Positions 18,400 through 26,709 of a stretch of DNA of 64,000 nucleotides are shown one piece after another. The notes under the pieces are model-generated. The model was not told the DNA's origin. It made no database searches and worked only from the letters and a program-made list of their open reading frames with translations. The DNA is taken from NCBI GenBank assembly GCA_027592025.1, contig JAQCIQ010000001.1, forward strand, positions 62,001 through 126,000. Direction: 5' to 3'. The first letter of the stretch is position 1. Each line of letters opens with the position of its first letter. The stretch comes from Bacteroidota bacterium (GTDB taxonomy: Bacteria; Bacteroidota; Bacteroidia; Flavobacteriales; Flavobacteriaceae). The translations under genes and the position numbers were made by a program.

Positions 18400-19490
18400 A
18401 CGCCAGATTCGTAGAAATCAAAGGCCCTGTCGTACAATTCAAGAGGCACCTTATTATCTATAATGGCTTGTCCAACAGATTCTAACAATACAAAGTTAGT
18501 CAGTCCGTTGGAATTTTTTTTGTCAAAGGCTAACAGTTCTTCAATACGTCTTCGTGAATTGGAATCAAAATGTTCAATGCCGTAAAGTCCTGCAACTACC
18601 GTTCGGATTTTTTGGGCGGTAGCCAAGTCTAAACCTTTCAGTTGGACTGAGAAATAGGCTGCAAGGACCATTCCAATGCCAATAGATGCACCGTGACTCA
18701 AGGCCTTTTCTGAATGATCGAGTCGAAAGGATTCTATGGCGTGACCAAAGGTGTGTCCAAAGTTGAGCACCTTGCGCGAGTTCTTTTCGAAAGTATCCGC
18801 TTCGACTACACCCAGTTTAATGTTAACAGATGTTTCGATAATGCGCTCCCATTCTGTAATATCAAGGCAATTAAGATTGGAACATAAGTCCCAATAATTT
18901 CGATCTGAAATTAGTCCGTGTTTGAGAACTTCGGCCCAGCCGCTGCTGATTTCAGCCTCAGGCAAGGATTTCAAAAAAATGGAATCAATTAACACCATTT
19001 CCGGAAAGTTCATTATTCCTATTTGGTTTTTCAGCGAACCAAAATCAATTCCAGTTTTCCCGCCAACCGCCGCATCGACCATCGCCAAAAGGGAAGTAGG
19101 CACATTGACAAACTTGAGGCCTCTCATAAAAGTACCAGCAACAAAACCACCGATGTCGGTAACCACACCACCGCCTAAATTGATTAACAAACTGTGTCGA
19201 TCTGCTCCGTGATGGGACAATTGCTCCCATAGTTTTGAACATTGTTCGATGGATTTGGATTTTTCTCCATTGGGAATTTCAAGTACTGTAGGGGTCAGCT
19301 TAGGGTCTAGTTTTTCCAAAAACTGTTTGACGCAAAGTTGTCTGGTGTTGCGATCAGTCAACACGAATAACTTGGAAGGACCAGAACTGTCAATCAAATC
19401 GTTTAAACGTTGATAAGCAGAATTCCCAAAAAAGACGGCAGTAGAAATGTACTTTTTAGTGTTCAAAAGAACTGTGTTTTGAAAGAGCAA
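18396..19490 (-). CDS. aroB: 3-dehydroquinate synthase
   Basis: AroB closes DAHP to 3-dehydroquinate, step two of the shikimate pathway, using NAD+ and a divalent metal. The NAD-binding motif GGGVVTDIGGFVAGTFMRG is clear. The metal-site residues include Glu in SGWAEVLKHGLI and His in LNFGHTFGHAIES. PTSLLAMVDAAVGGKTGID is the family core. The product is about 364 residues. No ATG precedes the conserved part: the frame opens with TTG at 19490 (or TTG at 19466), so translation starts on a non-ATG codon or the upstream end is uncertain. It overlaps the lrp-type gene tail to tail and is divergent from proline dehydrogenase. Confidence 0.93.
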   Translation of the reverse strand: MLFQNTVLLNTKKYISTAVFFGNSAYQRLNDLIDSSGPSKLFVLTDRNTRQLCVKQFLEKLDPKLTPTVLEIPNGEKSKSIEQCSKLWEQLSHHGADRHSLLINLGGGVVTDIGGFVAGTFMRGLKFVNVPTSLLAMVDAAVGGKTGIDFGSLKNQIGIMNFPEMVLIDSIFLKSLPEAEISSGWAEVLKHGLISDRNYWDLCSNLNCLDITEWERIIETSVNIKLGVVEADTFEKNSRKVLNFGHTFGHAIESFRLDHSEKALSHGASIGIGMVLAAYFSVQLKGLDLATAQKIRTVVAGLYGIEHFDSNSRRRIEELLAFDKKNSNGLTNFVLLESVGQAIIDNKVPLELYDRAFDFYESGV

Positions 19491-19529
19491 ATTACATTAA
19501 TTATTTAAAAGTCATAATTCCTATTTAGA

Positions 19530-19537
19530 TATATTTG
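19530..19537 (+). promoter_or_regulatory. -7 box of the proline dehydrogenase promoter (TATATTTG)
   Basis: A perfect TAnnTTTG that ends four bases before the ATG at 19542. Transcription would begin at or one base before the start codon, giving a leaderless message. No obvious -33 TTG. Confidence 0.5.
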
Positions 19538-19541
19538 CCAA

Positions 19542-20732
19542 ATGAACCAGACGCATTTTCCTGTCAATTTTGAAAACACTCAAATAGCCTTTAGGCTTAA
19601 AGGAAATAAGGCGCTCAGGAGAGCGAATTGGTTGTTTAGCATGCTCTCTTTTCCTGTTCTAGTTCGCTTTGGAAATGCCTTTATGAACTGGGCCATGAGA
19701 TGGCACATGCCGATTACTCCACTTGTCAAAATTACAGTATTTGACCATTTCTGTTGTGGCGAAACCTTGACCGATTGTGTTCCAGTGCTCAATAAATTGA
19801 ATGAGGTAGGTGTCAAGAGCGTATTGGATTACTCCATAGAAGGAAAAGAAACAGAGGGTCAATTTGACCAAGCACGTGACACTCTACTGGAATTAATTTC
19901 ATTTTCAGCCGACAATCCATGTACACCTATAGTTGTGTTTAAACCGACTGCATTCGGTAGATTTGATCTGTTTGTAAAGAAAGGAGAGGGTGTCGAATTG
20001 ACCCAAACTGAAATAGTGGAATGGCACAGATTGGTAGGTAGGTTTGACTCAGTTTGCAAGGCCGCTAGTGCTCAACGACTGCCCGTACTCATAGATGCTG
20101 AAGAAAGCTGGATGCAAGATGCTGCCGATGCTTTGGTTTTGGAGATGATGAGAGTCTATAACAAGGAAGAGGCTTTGGTTTTTAACACAGCGCAGCTTTA
20201 CCGAATCGACAGGCTTGATTATTTGTCACGATTACTTAAAAAGGCAGAAAATGAAGGATTTCATGTGGGCATTAAGTTAGTGAGAGGTGCCTACATGGAA
20301 AAGGAGAGAGCTAGAGCAGCAGAATATGGCTATCCTTCTCCAATTTGCGCGACAAAGGAGGCTACAGATGAAAACTTTGATAAGGCAGTAACATTTGTTT
20401 TGTCAAACCTCAAGCGGATGTCACTGTATTTGGGGACTCATAACGAAAAAAGCACGACGTTGGCAGTGGATACACTTAAAAACTCCCAAATTGCTTCCAA
20501 TGACTCAAGAGTTTGGTTTGGGCAGCTTTACGGCATGAGTGATCACATCAGTTTCAATCTTGGGGCTGCAGGCTATAATGCCACTAAGTATATGCCTTTC
20601 GGTCCCATAAGAGAAGTCATACCATATTTGTCCCGTCGAGCTACTGAAAACACCTCAGTTTCTGGACAAACGGGGAGAGAATTGAGCCTCATACGAAAGG
20701 AACTCAAACGCAGAAAAACTAGTCGAGATTAA
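19542..20732 (+). CDS. Proline dehydrogenase
   Basis: A stand-alone, FAD-dependent proline dehydrogenase of 396 residues, oxidising proline to pyrroline-5-carboxylate and passing electrons to the quinone pool. Family motifs are the IKLVRGAYMEKER strand that binds the flavin and, near the C-terminus, PFGPIREVIPYLSRRATENTS, whose paired Arg residues hold the proline carboxylate. The fold is the PutA-type beta/alpha barrel without the aldehyde dehydrogenase half. Its 3' end overlaps the convergent small membrane-protein gene by 14 bases. Control by the nearby Lrp-type regulator is possible but not shown. Confidence 0.92.
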   Translation: MNQTHFPVNFENTQIAFRLKGNKALRRANWLFSMLSFPVLVRFGNAFMNWAMRWHMPITPLVKITVFDHFCCGETLTDCVPVLNKLNEVGVKSVLDYSIEGKETEGQFDQARDTLLELISFSADNPCTPIVVFKPTAFGRFDLFVKKGEGVELTQTEIVEWHRLVGRFDSVCKAASAQRLPVLIDAEESWMQDAADALVLEMMRVYNKEEALVFNTAQLYRIDRLDYLSRLLKKAENEGFHVGIKLVRGAYMEKERARAAEYGYPSPICATKEATDENFDKAVTFVLSNLKRMSLYLGTHNEKSTTLAVDTLKNSQIASNDSRVWFGQLYGMSDHISFNLGAAGYNATKYMPFGPIREVIPYLSRRATENTSVSGQTGRELSLIRKELKRRKTSRD

Positions 20733-21096
20733 TATTGATGTCTAACACTGTGGCAACCTCTGCGCAGTTTTCAACTAGAACAGATTTCAAACTCGACTCC
20801 TCTTTGTTTTCAATCAAGTACTGCTTGCAGCTGTCAAGCTCTGTATTACTTTTAGAAAAGTTGATTTGACCGCTTCTTACCAATTCGGCGATTTGACTTT
20901 CGGTAATGTTCAAGGTTTGCGTTTTGGCTGATACTTCTTCGGACAACTGAAGGTCTTTCAGATTGATATTTTTGATCGCTCTGGCCTGCGGACTGTAGGA
21001 ACAAGAGGTTCTTTTGCCGCTGAGAAAAAAAGATAAAAAAATGAGACCAACAGCGAAACCTCCGAGGTAATACCCTAAGCGTTGTATAAAATTCAT
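20719..21096 (-). CDS. Small membrane-anchored protein, DUF4258-like
   Basis: A 125-residue protein with one N-terminal membrane segment (about residues 8-26, GYYLGGFAVGLIFLSFFLSG). It is followed by a KRTSCSYSP motif and a soluble part with two further Cys residues (DSCKQY and VENCAE). The N-terminal pattern FIQRLGYYLGGFxxGL...SC.Y.P.AR occurs in a Bacteroidota family I have seen labelled as DUF4258-containing; I hold that assignment loosely. It lies 15 bases downstream of alanine dehydrogenase on the same strand, so it is probably cotranscribed. Function unknown. Confidence 0.65.
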   Translation of the reverse strand: MNFIQRLGYYLGGFAVGLIFLSFFLSGKRTSCSYSPQARAIKNINLKDLQLSEEVSAKTQTLNITESQIAELVRSGQINFSKSNTELDSCKQYLIENKEESSLKSVLVENCAEVATVLDININLD

Positions 21097-21110
21097 GCGT
21101 CAAAAGTAAG

Positions 21111-22310
21111 TTAAAAAATAAACAAGTTAAGGTCTTTGCATTCCAAATCAAACCATTTGCATACCGAAGCATTGGTCCAAACGCCGTGATAGCAGTAAAG
21201 CCCTGTTTTCAGACTCCGATTGAATCGGATGGCCTGCTCTAAACCACCGTTTTGAGCGATATCAAGCAAGTAAGGGGTTAGTAAATTACTCATAGCAGTG
21301 GATGCTGTTTGAGCATAACGAGATGGGATATTGGTGACGCCATAATGAATCACTCCATGTTTCACAAAAATGGGATTTTGATGACTTGTAACTTCGCTGG
21401 TTTCAAAATTGCCTCCCATGTCAATGCTGATGTCAATAATTACACTTCCAGGTTTCATCTGACGGACGGTGTCTTCGTCAACAAGAATAGGAGCCCGATT
21501 TTTACCTCTGACTGCGCCAATGGCAACATCACAATTTAATAAGGCCTGTTTGAGTGATTTTTGCTGAAGCGCAACCGTGTAAATGTTGTGCCCCAGTTTG
21601 GACTTAATCCTCCGCAGTTTGATCGGAGAGTGGTCAAATATTTTCACACTAGCTCCCATTCGAATCGCCGATTGCGCAGCAAAGAAGCCTGCCGTTCCTG
21701 CGCCAATGATGACCACTTCGGTTGGGGCAACACCACAAATGTTACCAAAGAGCATGCCCTTGCCAAACTCCGTGTTACCTAGAAATTCTGCAGCAATCAG
21801 AGACGAAGCATTGCCAGCAATTTCACTCAATTGTCTAACAATTGGGAAAGCTCCAGTATCGTCTTGAATGAATTCATAAGCCAAGGCGGTTACCTTTTTG
21901 TTGCCCAAGGCTTTGAAGTATTTCGAGGACTGAGTTTTGAGTTGTAGAGCAGAAATAAGGATGGATTTTTCACTCAGCCAATCAATTTCTTCCAGACTGG
22001 GAGGATTGACTTTCATAACAATAGAGGATCCAAAAACTTTGGCTCTGTCAAAAGTTATTTCGGCACCTGCGAGACTGTATTCTTCATTGCTATAATTCGA
22101 CGATTCTCCAGCCCCTGATTCAATCACTACCTTGTGATTATGGCAGGTTAGCGTGTAAACTGCTTCAGGAGAGAGACAAACTCTATTTTCATTGGGTTCG
22201 GACTCCTTCGGAATTCCTATGATCAGCGATTGTTGCGTTGCTGATATCTCCAGACGTTCCTCGAGTGGAAGGAGTTCCTGCTTCGAAAAGGGTGTTAGTT
22301 TTTCGCTCAT
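21111..22310 (-). CDS. ald: Alanine dehydrogenase
   Basis: The enzyme interconverts alanine and pyruvate plus ammonia with NAD(H). The N-terminal substrate domain carries IGIPKESEPNENRVCLSPEAV with the Lys and Arg expected to hold pyruvate. The Rossmann motif is VVIIGAGTAGFFAAQSAIRMGA at about residues 200-221, and the core also contains VDEDTVRQMKPGSVIIDIS and GVTNIPSRYAQTAS. At 399 residues it is longer than the usual 370 because of a 30-residue N-terminal extension, common in Bacteroidota homologues. Transhydrogenase alpha subunits share the fold, but no beta subunit is nearby. Confidence 0.9.
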   Translation of the reverse strand: MSEKLTPFSKQELLPLEERLEISATQQSLIIGIPKESEPNENRVCLSPEAVYTLTCHNHKVVIESGAGESSNYSNEEYSLAGAEITFDRAKVFGSSIVMKVNPPSLEEIDWLSEKSILISALQLKTQSSKYFKALGNKKVTALAYEFIQDDTGAFPIVRQLSEIAGNASSLIAAEFLGNTEFGKGMLFGNICGVAPTEVVIIGAGTAGFFAAQSAIRMGASVKIFDHSPIKLRRIKSKLGHNIYTVALQQKSLKQALLNCDVAIGAVRGKNRAPILVDEDTVRQMKPGSVIIDISIDMGGNFETSEVTSHQNPIFVKHGVIHYGVTNIPSRYAQTASTAMSNLLTPYLLDIAQNGGLEQAIRFNRSLKTGLYCYHGVWTNASVCKWFDLECKDLNLFIF

Positions 22311-22361
22311 ACCAATGAATTACTATTAGAAATACAAAGTAACAAAAAATAAGATTGACAC

Positions 22362-22778
22362 TCAGCGCTCAAAGGATAAGCTTCTAGAATTGTCAGAATT
22401 GATTGAAATGGTCATTTTGACCGTGTTCTGAGGTAGGAGGGGCATGGCCAGTTCGGGCCATTCGATAAGCACCAAGCTATTTGAATCGAGATAAATATCA
22501 AATCCCAAATCAACCAATTCTTGTGTGGTGTTAAGTCTATACAAATCGAAATGATGTACCATCCCACTCTTGGTTTGGTAAGTGTTCACAATGGAAAAAG
22601 TCGGACTGCTTATGGAATCACTTGTCCCAAGTCTTTTGACCGCTGCTTTGATTAGGGTTGTTTTGCCCGACCCCATGGCTCCGTCAACAGCAACAATGTT
22701 TCCAAAACTGACTTGAGACAGCAAAAAATCAACGGCCTGGTCAATGTCGTCCAGATGATATGTCAAAATACGCTTCAT
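22362..22778 (-). CDS. tsaE: tRNA threonylcarbamoyladenosine biosynthesis ATPase TsaE
   Basis: TsaE is the small ATPase that assists TsaB-TsaD in placing t6A at position 37 of ANN-decoding tRNAs. The Walker A motif GAMGSGKTTLIKA is at about residues 35-47, SPTFSIVNTYQT is the switch region, and HFDLYRL is family-typical. At 138 residues it is normal. The start overlaps the stop of porX by four bases, so the two are translated together. This porX-tsaE-ald order is, from memory, frequent in Flavobacteriia. Confidence 0.93.
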   Translation of the reverse strand: MKRILTYHLDDIDQAVDFLLSQVSFGNIVAVDGAMGSGKTTLIKAAVKRLGTSDSISSPTFSIVNTYQTKSGMVHHFDLYRLNTTQELVDLGFDIYLDSNSLVLIEWPELAMPLLPQNTVKMTISINSDNSRSLSFER

Positions 22779-24331
22779 GGTTTGGGATCAAAAATGATTA
22801 ATGGAACAATCATCTCTTCCATGGAAACACCTCCGTGCTGAAAGCTGTTGCGGTAATAATTGACAAAGTAGTTGTAGTTGTTAGGATAGACAAAAAAGAC
22901 ATCGGACTTGGCAAAAACAAAAGAACTGTTCATCGTCAAAGACGGCAATCCCAGACTGTTAGGTTCTTTTGAAACCATAGCCTCCTTTTCGTTATAGGTA
23001 AGGCTTCGGCCTGTTTTATATCTCAAGTTGATGCTAGTTTCTCGGTCCCCAATTAACTTTGAAGGATGCTTAACATTGATGGTGCCGTGGTCAGTGGTCA
23101 AAATGAGTTTGATTCCCATTTCTTGGGCCTGCTGAATGATTTTTAATAAAGGAGAATTGCTAAACCAACTGTTGGTCACCGACCGGTAGGCTTTGTCGTC
23201 CGCCGCGAGTTCTTTGATTACCTCAACTTCCGTTTTGGCGTGTGACAAGGTATCTACAAAATTGTAAACGATAACGTTCAGGTCGTAGTTGGCCAATTCA
23301 GAGGTTTGAAGAGCGAGTTTTTGTGCCGCCTTGACGTTGGTAATTTTGTTGTAGCAGTGGCTAAAACGATCTAGACCCAGCCTGGCAAATTGAGCTTCTA
23401 GAAATTCTGCTTCGTAAAGATTTTTGCCTCCCTCGTCAATGTCGTCCTTCCACAAGTCGGGATGTTTCTTTTTCATTTCGAGCGGTGTTAAACCTGAAAA
23501 AAAAGAATTTCTGGCATATTGGGTGGCTGTAGGCAGGATGCTGAAATATGGTATCTCCACTCTCGGCGCAAAATGTTTACCCACTACAGGAGCTATAACC
23601 CGCCATTGATCGTAACGCAAATTGTCAATTACTATCAGAAGGGTTGACTGTTCTTTGTTCAACTCAGGAGCAATATATTTTTTGAATAATTGATGGGATA
23701 GGACTGGTCCAGATTCTGGATCTTTAAACCAGCTGGGGTAGTTGTTTTCAATAAATTTCCCGAAGGCCAAATTGGCCTCTGTTTTTTGGGACATCATGAT
23801 CTCCAAAAGCGTTTGGTCTTGACTGTTCTCGAGTTCCAATTCCCAATAAATGAGCTGTTGGTAAAGCGCAACCCAATCTTGGTAGGTCTTAATAGACATC
23901 ATTTCCATGGCGATATCTCGAAATGCCTTTTGATATCGGCTAGTCACTTGCTCAGAGACCAATCTCGAATTGTCTAAGTTCTTTTTGAGACTCAGTAAAA
24001 TTTGGTTTGGATTTAAAGGTTTGATCAAATAATCGGCAATCTTTTGACCGATAGCCTCTTCCATCAGTGACTCTTCTTCGTTTTTAGTGATCATCACTAC
24101 AGGTAAATCTGGGTATTTGGTTTTGATTTGATCGAGGGTTTCTAGTCCCGACAATCCGGGCATGTTTTCGTCTAAGAAAACAATATCAAACAATTGGCTC
24201 TCCAAGCACTCAAGGGCGTCGGCGCCGCTTTGACAGGCTTGAACGGCATAATTTCGGGATTCTAAAAATAGGATGTGAGGTCGAAGCAAGTCTATTTCGT
24301 CATCTGCCCAAAGAATTTTTATTGTTGTCAT
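22775..24331 (-). CDS. porX: Response regulator PorX with PglZ phosphatase domain
   Basis: The N-terminal receiver domain (about residues 5-120) has the acidic pair at 10-11, the phospho-acceptor Asp54 in IVFLDENMPG and the conserved Lys in DYLIKPLNP. The rest is a PglZ domain of the alkaline phosphatase superfamily: LLIVIDNLRYDQW holds the metal-binding Asp, and LILTTDHGTINVKHP the Asp-His pair. This layout defines PorX, which works with the PorY kinase and the SigP sigma factor to control type IX secretion, and acts as a nucleotide phosphodiesterase in studied members. At 518 residues it is full length. It fits the T9SS sorting domain in the gene at 6.6-7.6 kb. Confidence 0.93.
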   Translation of the reverse strand: MTTIKILWADDEIDLLRPHILFLESRNYAVQACQSGADALECLESQLFDIVFLDENMPGLSGLETLDQIKTKYPDLPVVMITKNEEESLMEEAIGQKIADYLIKPLNPNQILLSLKKNLDNSRLVSEQVTSRYQKAFRDIAMEMMSIKTYQDWVALYQQLIYWELELENSQDQTLLEIMMSQKTEANLAFGKFIENNYPSWFKDPESGPVLSHQLFKKYIAPELNKEQSTLLIVIDNLRYDQWRVIAPVVGKHFAPRVEIPYFSILPTATQYARNSFFSGLTPLEMKKKHPDLWKDDIDEGGKNLYEAEFLEAQFARLGLDRFSHCYNKITNVKAAQKLALQTSELANYDLNVIVYNFVDTLSHAKTEVEVIKELAADDKAYRSVTNSWFSNSPLLKIIQQAQEMGIKLILTTDHGTINVKHPSKLIGDRETSINLRYKTGRSLTYNEKEAMVSKEPNSLGLPSLTMNSSFVFAKSDVFFVYPNNYNYFVNYYRNSFQHGGVSMEEMIVPLIIFDPKP

Positions 24332-24401
24332 AACCTAAAGTGAATCTTAATAGTAGTGTTGATCCTAAACCATTTTAGTTCAGGTTGATAGAGCTTATCA
24401 C

Positions 24402-24409
24402 TATATTTG
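24402..24409 (+). promoter_or_regulatory. -7 box of the HD hydrolase promoter (TATATTTG)
   Basis: A perfect TAnnTTTG 32 bases before the ATG at 24442. A TTG at 24385-24387 is closer than usual. Confidence 0.45.
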
Positions 24410-24441
24410 CTTTTCATCCGCCGAACCTTGAACTTTAAATT

Positions 24442-25653
24442 ATGACATCATCGCGCAAACTTAAAATTTTCAACGACCCAATTTACGGTTTTATTGCGAT
24501 ACCTAATGAATTGATTTTTAATTTGATTGAACATCCTTACTTCCAAAGGCTGCGCAGAATCAATCAAATGGGTCTGTCGAATTTGGTCTATCCGGGCGCT
24601 CATCATTCGAGATTTCATCATGCCATTGGGAGTATGCACTTGATGACTAAAGCCATAGCCACTTTGCGCCACAAATCAATTGAAATTTCGGAGGATGAAG
24701 AGTTGGCGTTGCTGGCAGCCATCTTGTTGCATGACATTGGACACGGCCCTTTCAGCCATGCCTTAGAAAATAGCATCATAGAAAATCGCACCCATGAATC
24801 CCTTTCACTGGCTATAATGGAATCATTGAATCAGACCTTTAACGGCGCATTGAGTTTGGCTATTCAGATGTTTCAAGGCCAATATCATAGACCATTTTGT
24901 CATGAGTTGCTCAATGGTCAATTTGACATGGACAGAGCAGATTATCTCAAAAGGGACAGCTTTTTTACGGGGGTTTCCGAAGGTAACATCAATAGCGATC
25001 GTCTGATCATGATGTTGAATGTAGTTGATGGTCATTTGGTTGTTGAAGAAAATGGGATTTTTCCTTTGGAGAAATTTTTGACCGCAAGACGTTTGATGTA
25101 CTGGCAAGTCTATCTGCATAAAACAAGTTTGGCGGCAGAACAGTTGTTGACTTTGGCATTGAAAAGAGCCAAAGAATCGATTTATAGCGGCCACGACCTC
25201 CAGGTCAATGGCCCAATCGCTTATTTTCTTAACAATAATAAGGGTTTCGATCAGAATGCGATTGATGCTTTTGTTCAATTGGACGACTTTGACATCATGT
25301 TCGCCGTAAAAATGTGGCAAACCTCAGACGATAGGGTTCTATCCAGCCTGTGTAAAATGATAGTAGAGAGAAGATTGCCAAGGATTAAAATAAGGCGTAA
25401 AGTCTTTTCAGACTCGAAGTTTTCAAGCTTTTTAGAAGCCTTTCGAAAGAAGGCCAAATTGAGCGAGCATGAGGCTTCTTACTTTGTTTTCAGAGGGGAG
25501 ATATCTAACCAGGCATTCAATTCGGAAGACAAATTGCGAATTCTTTTAAAAAATGGCAAAGTCACCAGTTTTCAAAAAGCATCCGACCAATTTAGTTCTA
25601 TCGTTATGAACGAACCCACTGTTCGATACTTTATGTGCTATCCAAAAGTCTGA
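24442..25653 (+). CDS. HD-domain phosphohydrolase
   Basis: A 403-residue metal-dependent phosphohydrolase of the HD superfamily, similar in layout to SAMHD1/dGTPase-like proteins. HHSRFHHAIGSMHLM holds the first metal ligands (about residues 54-68) and LLHDIGHGPFSHALE the HD pair (about 97-98). QFDMDRADYLKRDS, about 180-195, gives the last Asp ligand. Bacterial relatives hydrolyse dNTPs or remain uncharacterised. In Bacteroidota this gene usually stands directly ahead of lpxD, as here (30 bases), but lpxD has its own -7 box, so the link with lipid A may only be positional. Confidence 0.85.
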   Translation: MTSSRKLKIFNDPIYGFIAIPNELIFNLIEHPYFQRLRRINQMGLSNLVYPGAHHSRFHHAIGSMHLMTKAIATLRHKSIEISEDEELALLAAILLHDIGHGPFSHALENSIIENRTHESLSLAIMESLNQTFNGALSLAIQMFQGQYHRPFCHELLNGQFDMDRADYLKRDSFFTGVSEGNINSDRLIMMLNVVDGHLVVEENGIFPLEKFLTARRLMYWQVYLHKTSLAAEQLLTLALKRAKESIYSGHDLQVNGPIAYFLNNNKGFDQNAIDAFVQLDDFDIMFAVKMWQTSDDRVLSSLCKMIVERRLPRIKIRRKVFSDSKFSSFLEAFRKKAKLSEHEASYFVFRGEISNQAFNSEDKLRILLKNGKVTSFQKASDQFSSIVMNEPTVRYFMCYPKV

Positions 25654-25670
25654 AATTAGTTCAATTTTTA

Positions 25671-25678
25671 TACTTTTG
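25671..25678 (+). promoter_or_regulatory. -7 box of the lpxD operon promoter (TACTTTTG)
   Basis: TACTTTTG ends five bases before the lpxD ATG at 25684, so the message should start within one or two bases of the start codon. It lies just after the HD gene stop. Confidence 0.45.
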
Positions 25679-25683
25679 CAGAG

Positions 25684-26709
25684 ATGAAATTTACTGCTGC
25701 TCAAATAGCTAGTTTGCTTGAAGGAACTGTCGAAGGGGATTCAAGCACACAAGTTTACAAACTTTCTAAAATTGAAGAAGGAGTAGAGGGGTCTTTGACT
25801 TTTCTATCAAACCCTAAGTATGCTCAATACATTCATGGAACAAAGGCTTCAATTGTCATCGTTTCTAATGAGTTTAGAACCGAGTCAAAATTGCAAGCTA
25901 CTTTGGTCAGAGTAGCGGATCCTTATGCTGCATTTACAAAACTACTGGGTCATTACAACCAAATTAAAATGAACAAGGCTGGAAAAGAAGACCCTCATTT
26001 TATTGATCCTACTGCTAAAATTGGAGACCACCACTATCTAGGGGCGTTTTCTTATGTCGGTGCTAACGCCGTCATCGGCCACCGTGTCAAGTTATACCCT
26101 GGGGTATTCATTGGGGAAAATGTCGTGATTGGAGATGATGTAATCATTTTTCCTGGGTCTAAAATTCATTCCGATTGTGTTATAGGCAATCACTGTGTCA
26201 TCAATTCAAATGCAGTGATTGGAGCAGATGGATTTGGATTTTCTCCAGATGCTTCGGGCGAATATTCTAAAGTGCCTCAAATTGGCAATGTCATACTGGA
26301 AGACCATGTTGACGTTGGAGTCGGGACTACCATCGATAGGGCTACTCTTGGTTCAACCATTATTCGTCGGGGAGTCAAGTTGGACAACCAAATTCAAATT
26401 GCCCACAATGTTGAGATTGGAGCCAATACCGTGATAGCCGCGCAGACTGGTATTGCAGGCTCAACCAAAATCGGCGAAAACTGCCAAATTGGTGGACAGG
26501 TCGGCATAGTTGGACACATCACAATTGGAAATAACGTCAAAATACAAGGGAAATCAGGGATTATATCACCTTTAAAAGACAATGAGGTGGTGCAAGGATC
26601 GCCTTCAATGGCCTACAACGACTATTATAAATCTTATATTCATTTTAAAAACCTACCTCATTTGGTCAAGCAGTTGAATGACCATGAACAAAAATTGAAT
26701 CATGAATAA
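25684..26709 (+). CDS. lpxD: UDP-3-O-acylglucosamine N-acyltransferase LpxD
   Basis: LpxD adds the second 3-hydroxyacyl chain, at the amino group, in lipid A synthesis. The N-terminal uridine-binding domain (about residues 1-100) contains LTFLSNPKYAQY. The left-handed beta-helix follows with hexapeptide repeats (ANAVIGHRVKLYPGVFIGENVVIG and so on). GADGFGFSPD and the catalytic His in QIQIAHNVEIG are intact. At 341 residues it is standard. The stop overlaps the lpxC-fabZ start by eight bases, marking a tight operon. Confidence 0.94.
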   Translation: MKFTAAQIASLLEGTVEGDSSTQVYKLSKIEEGVEGSLTFLSNPKYAQYIHGTKASIVIVSNEFRTESKLQATLVRVADPYAAFTKLLGHYNQIKMNKAGKEDPHFIDPTAKIGDHHYLGAFSYVGANAVIGHRVKLYPGVFIGENVVIGDDVIIFPGSKIHSDCVIGNHCVINSNAVIGADGFGFSPDASGEYSKVPQIGNVILEDHVDVGVGTTIDRATLGSTIIRRGVKLDNQIQIAHNVEIGANTVIAAQTGIAGSTKIGENCQIGGQVGIVGHITIGNNVKIQGKSGIISPLKDNEVVQGSPSMAYNDYYKSYIHFKNLPHLVKQLNDHEQKLNHE

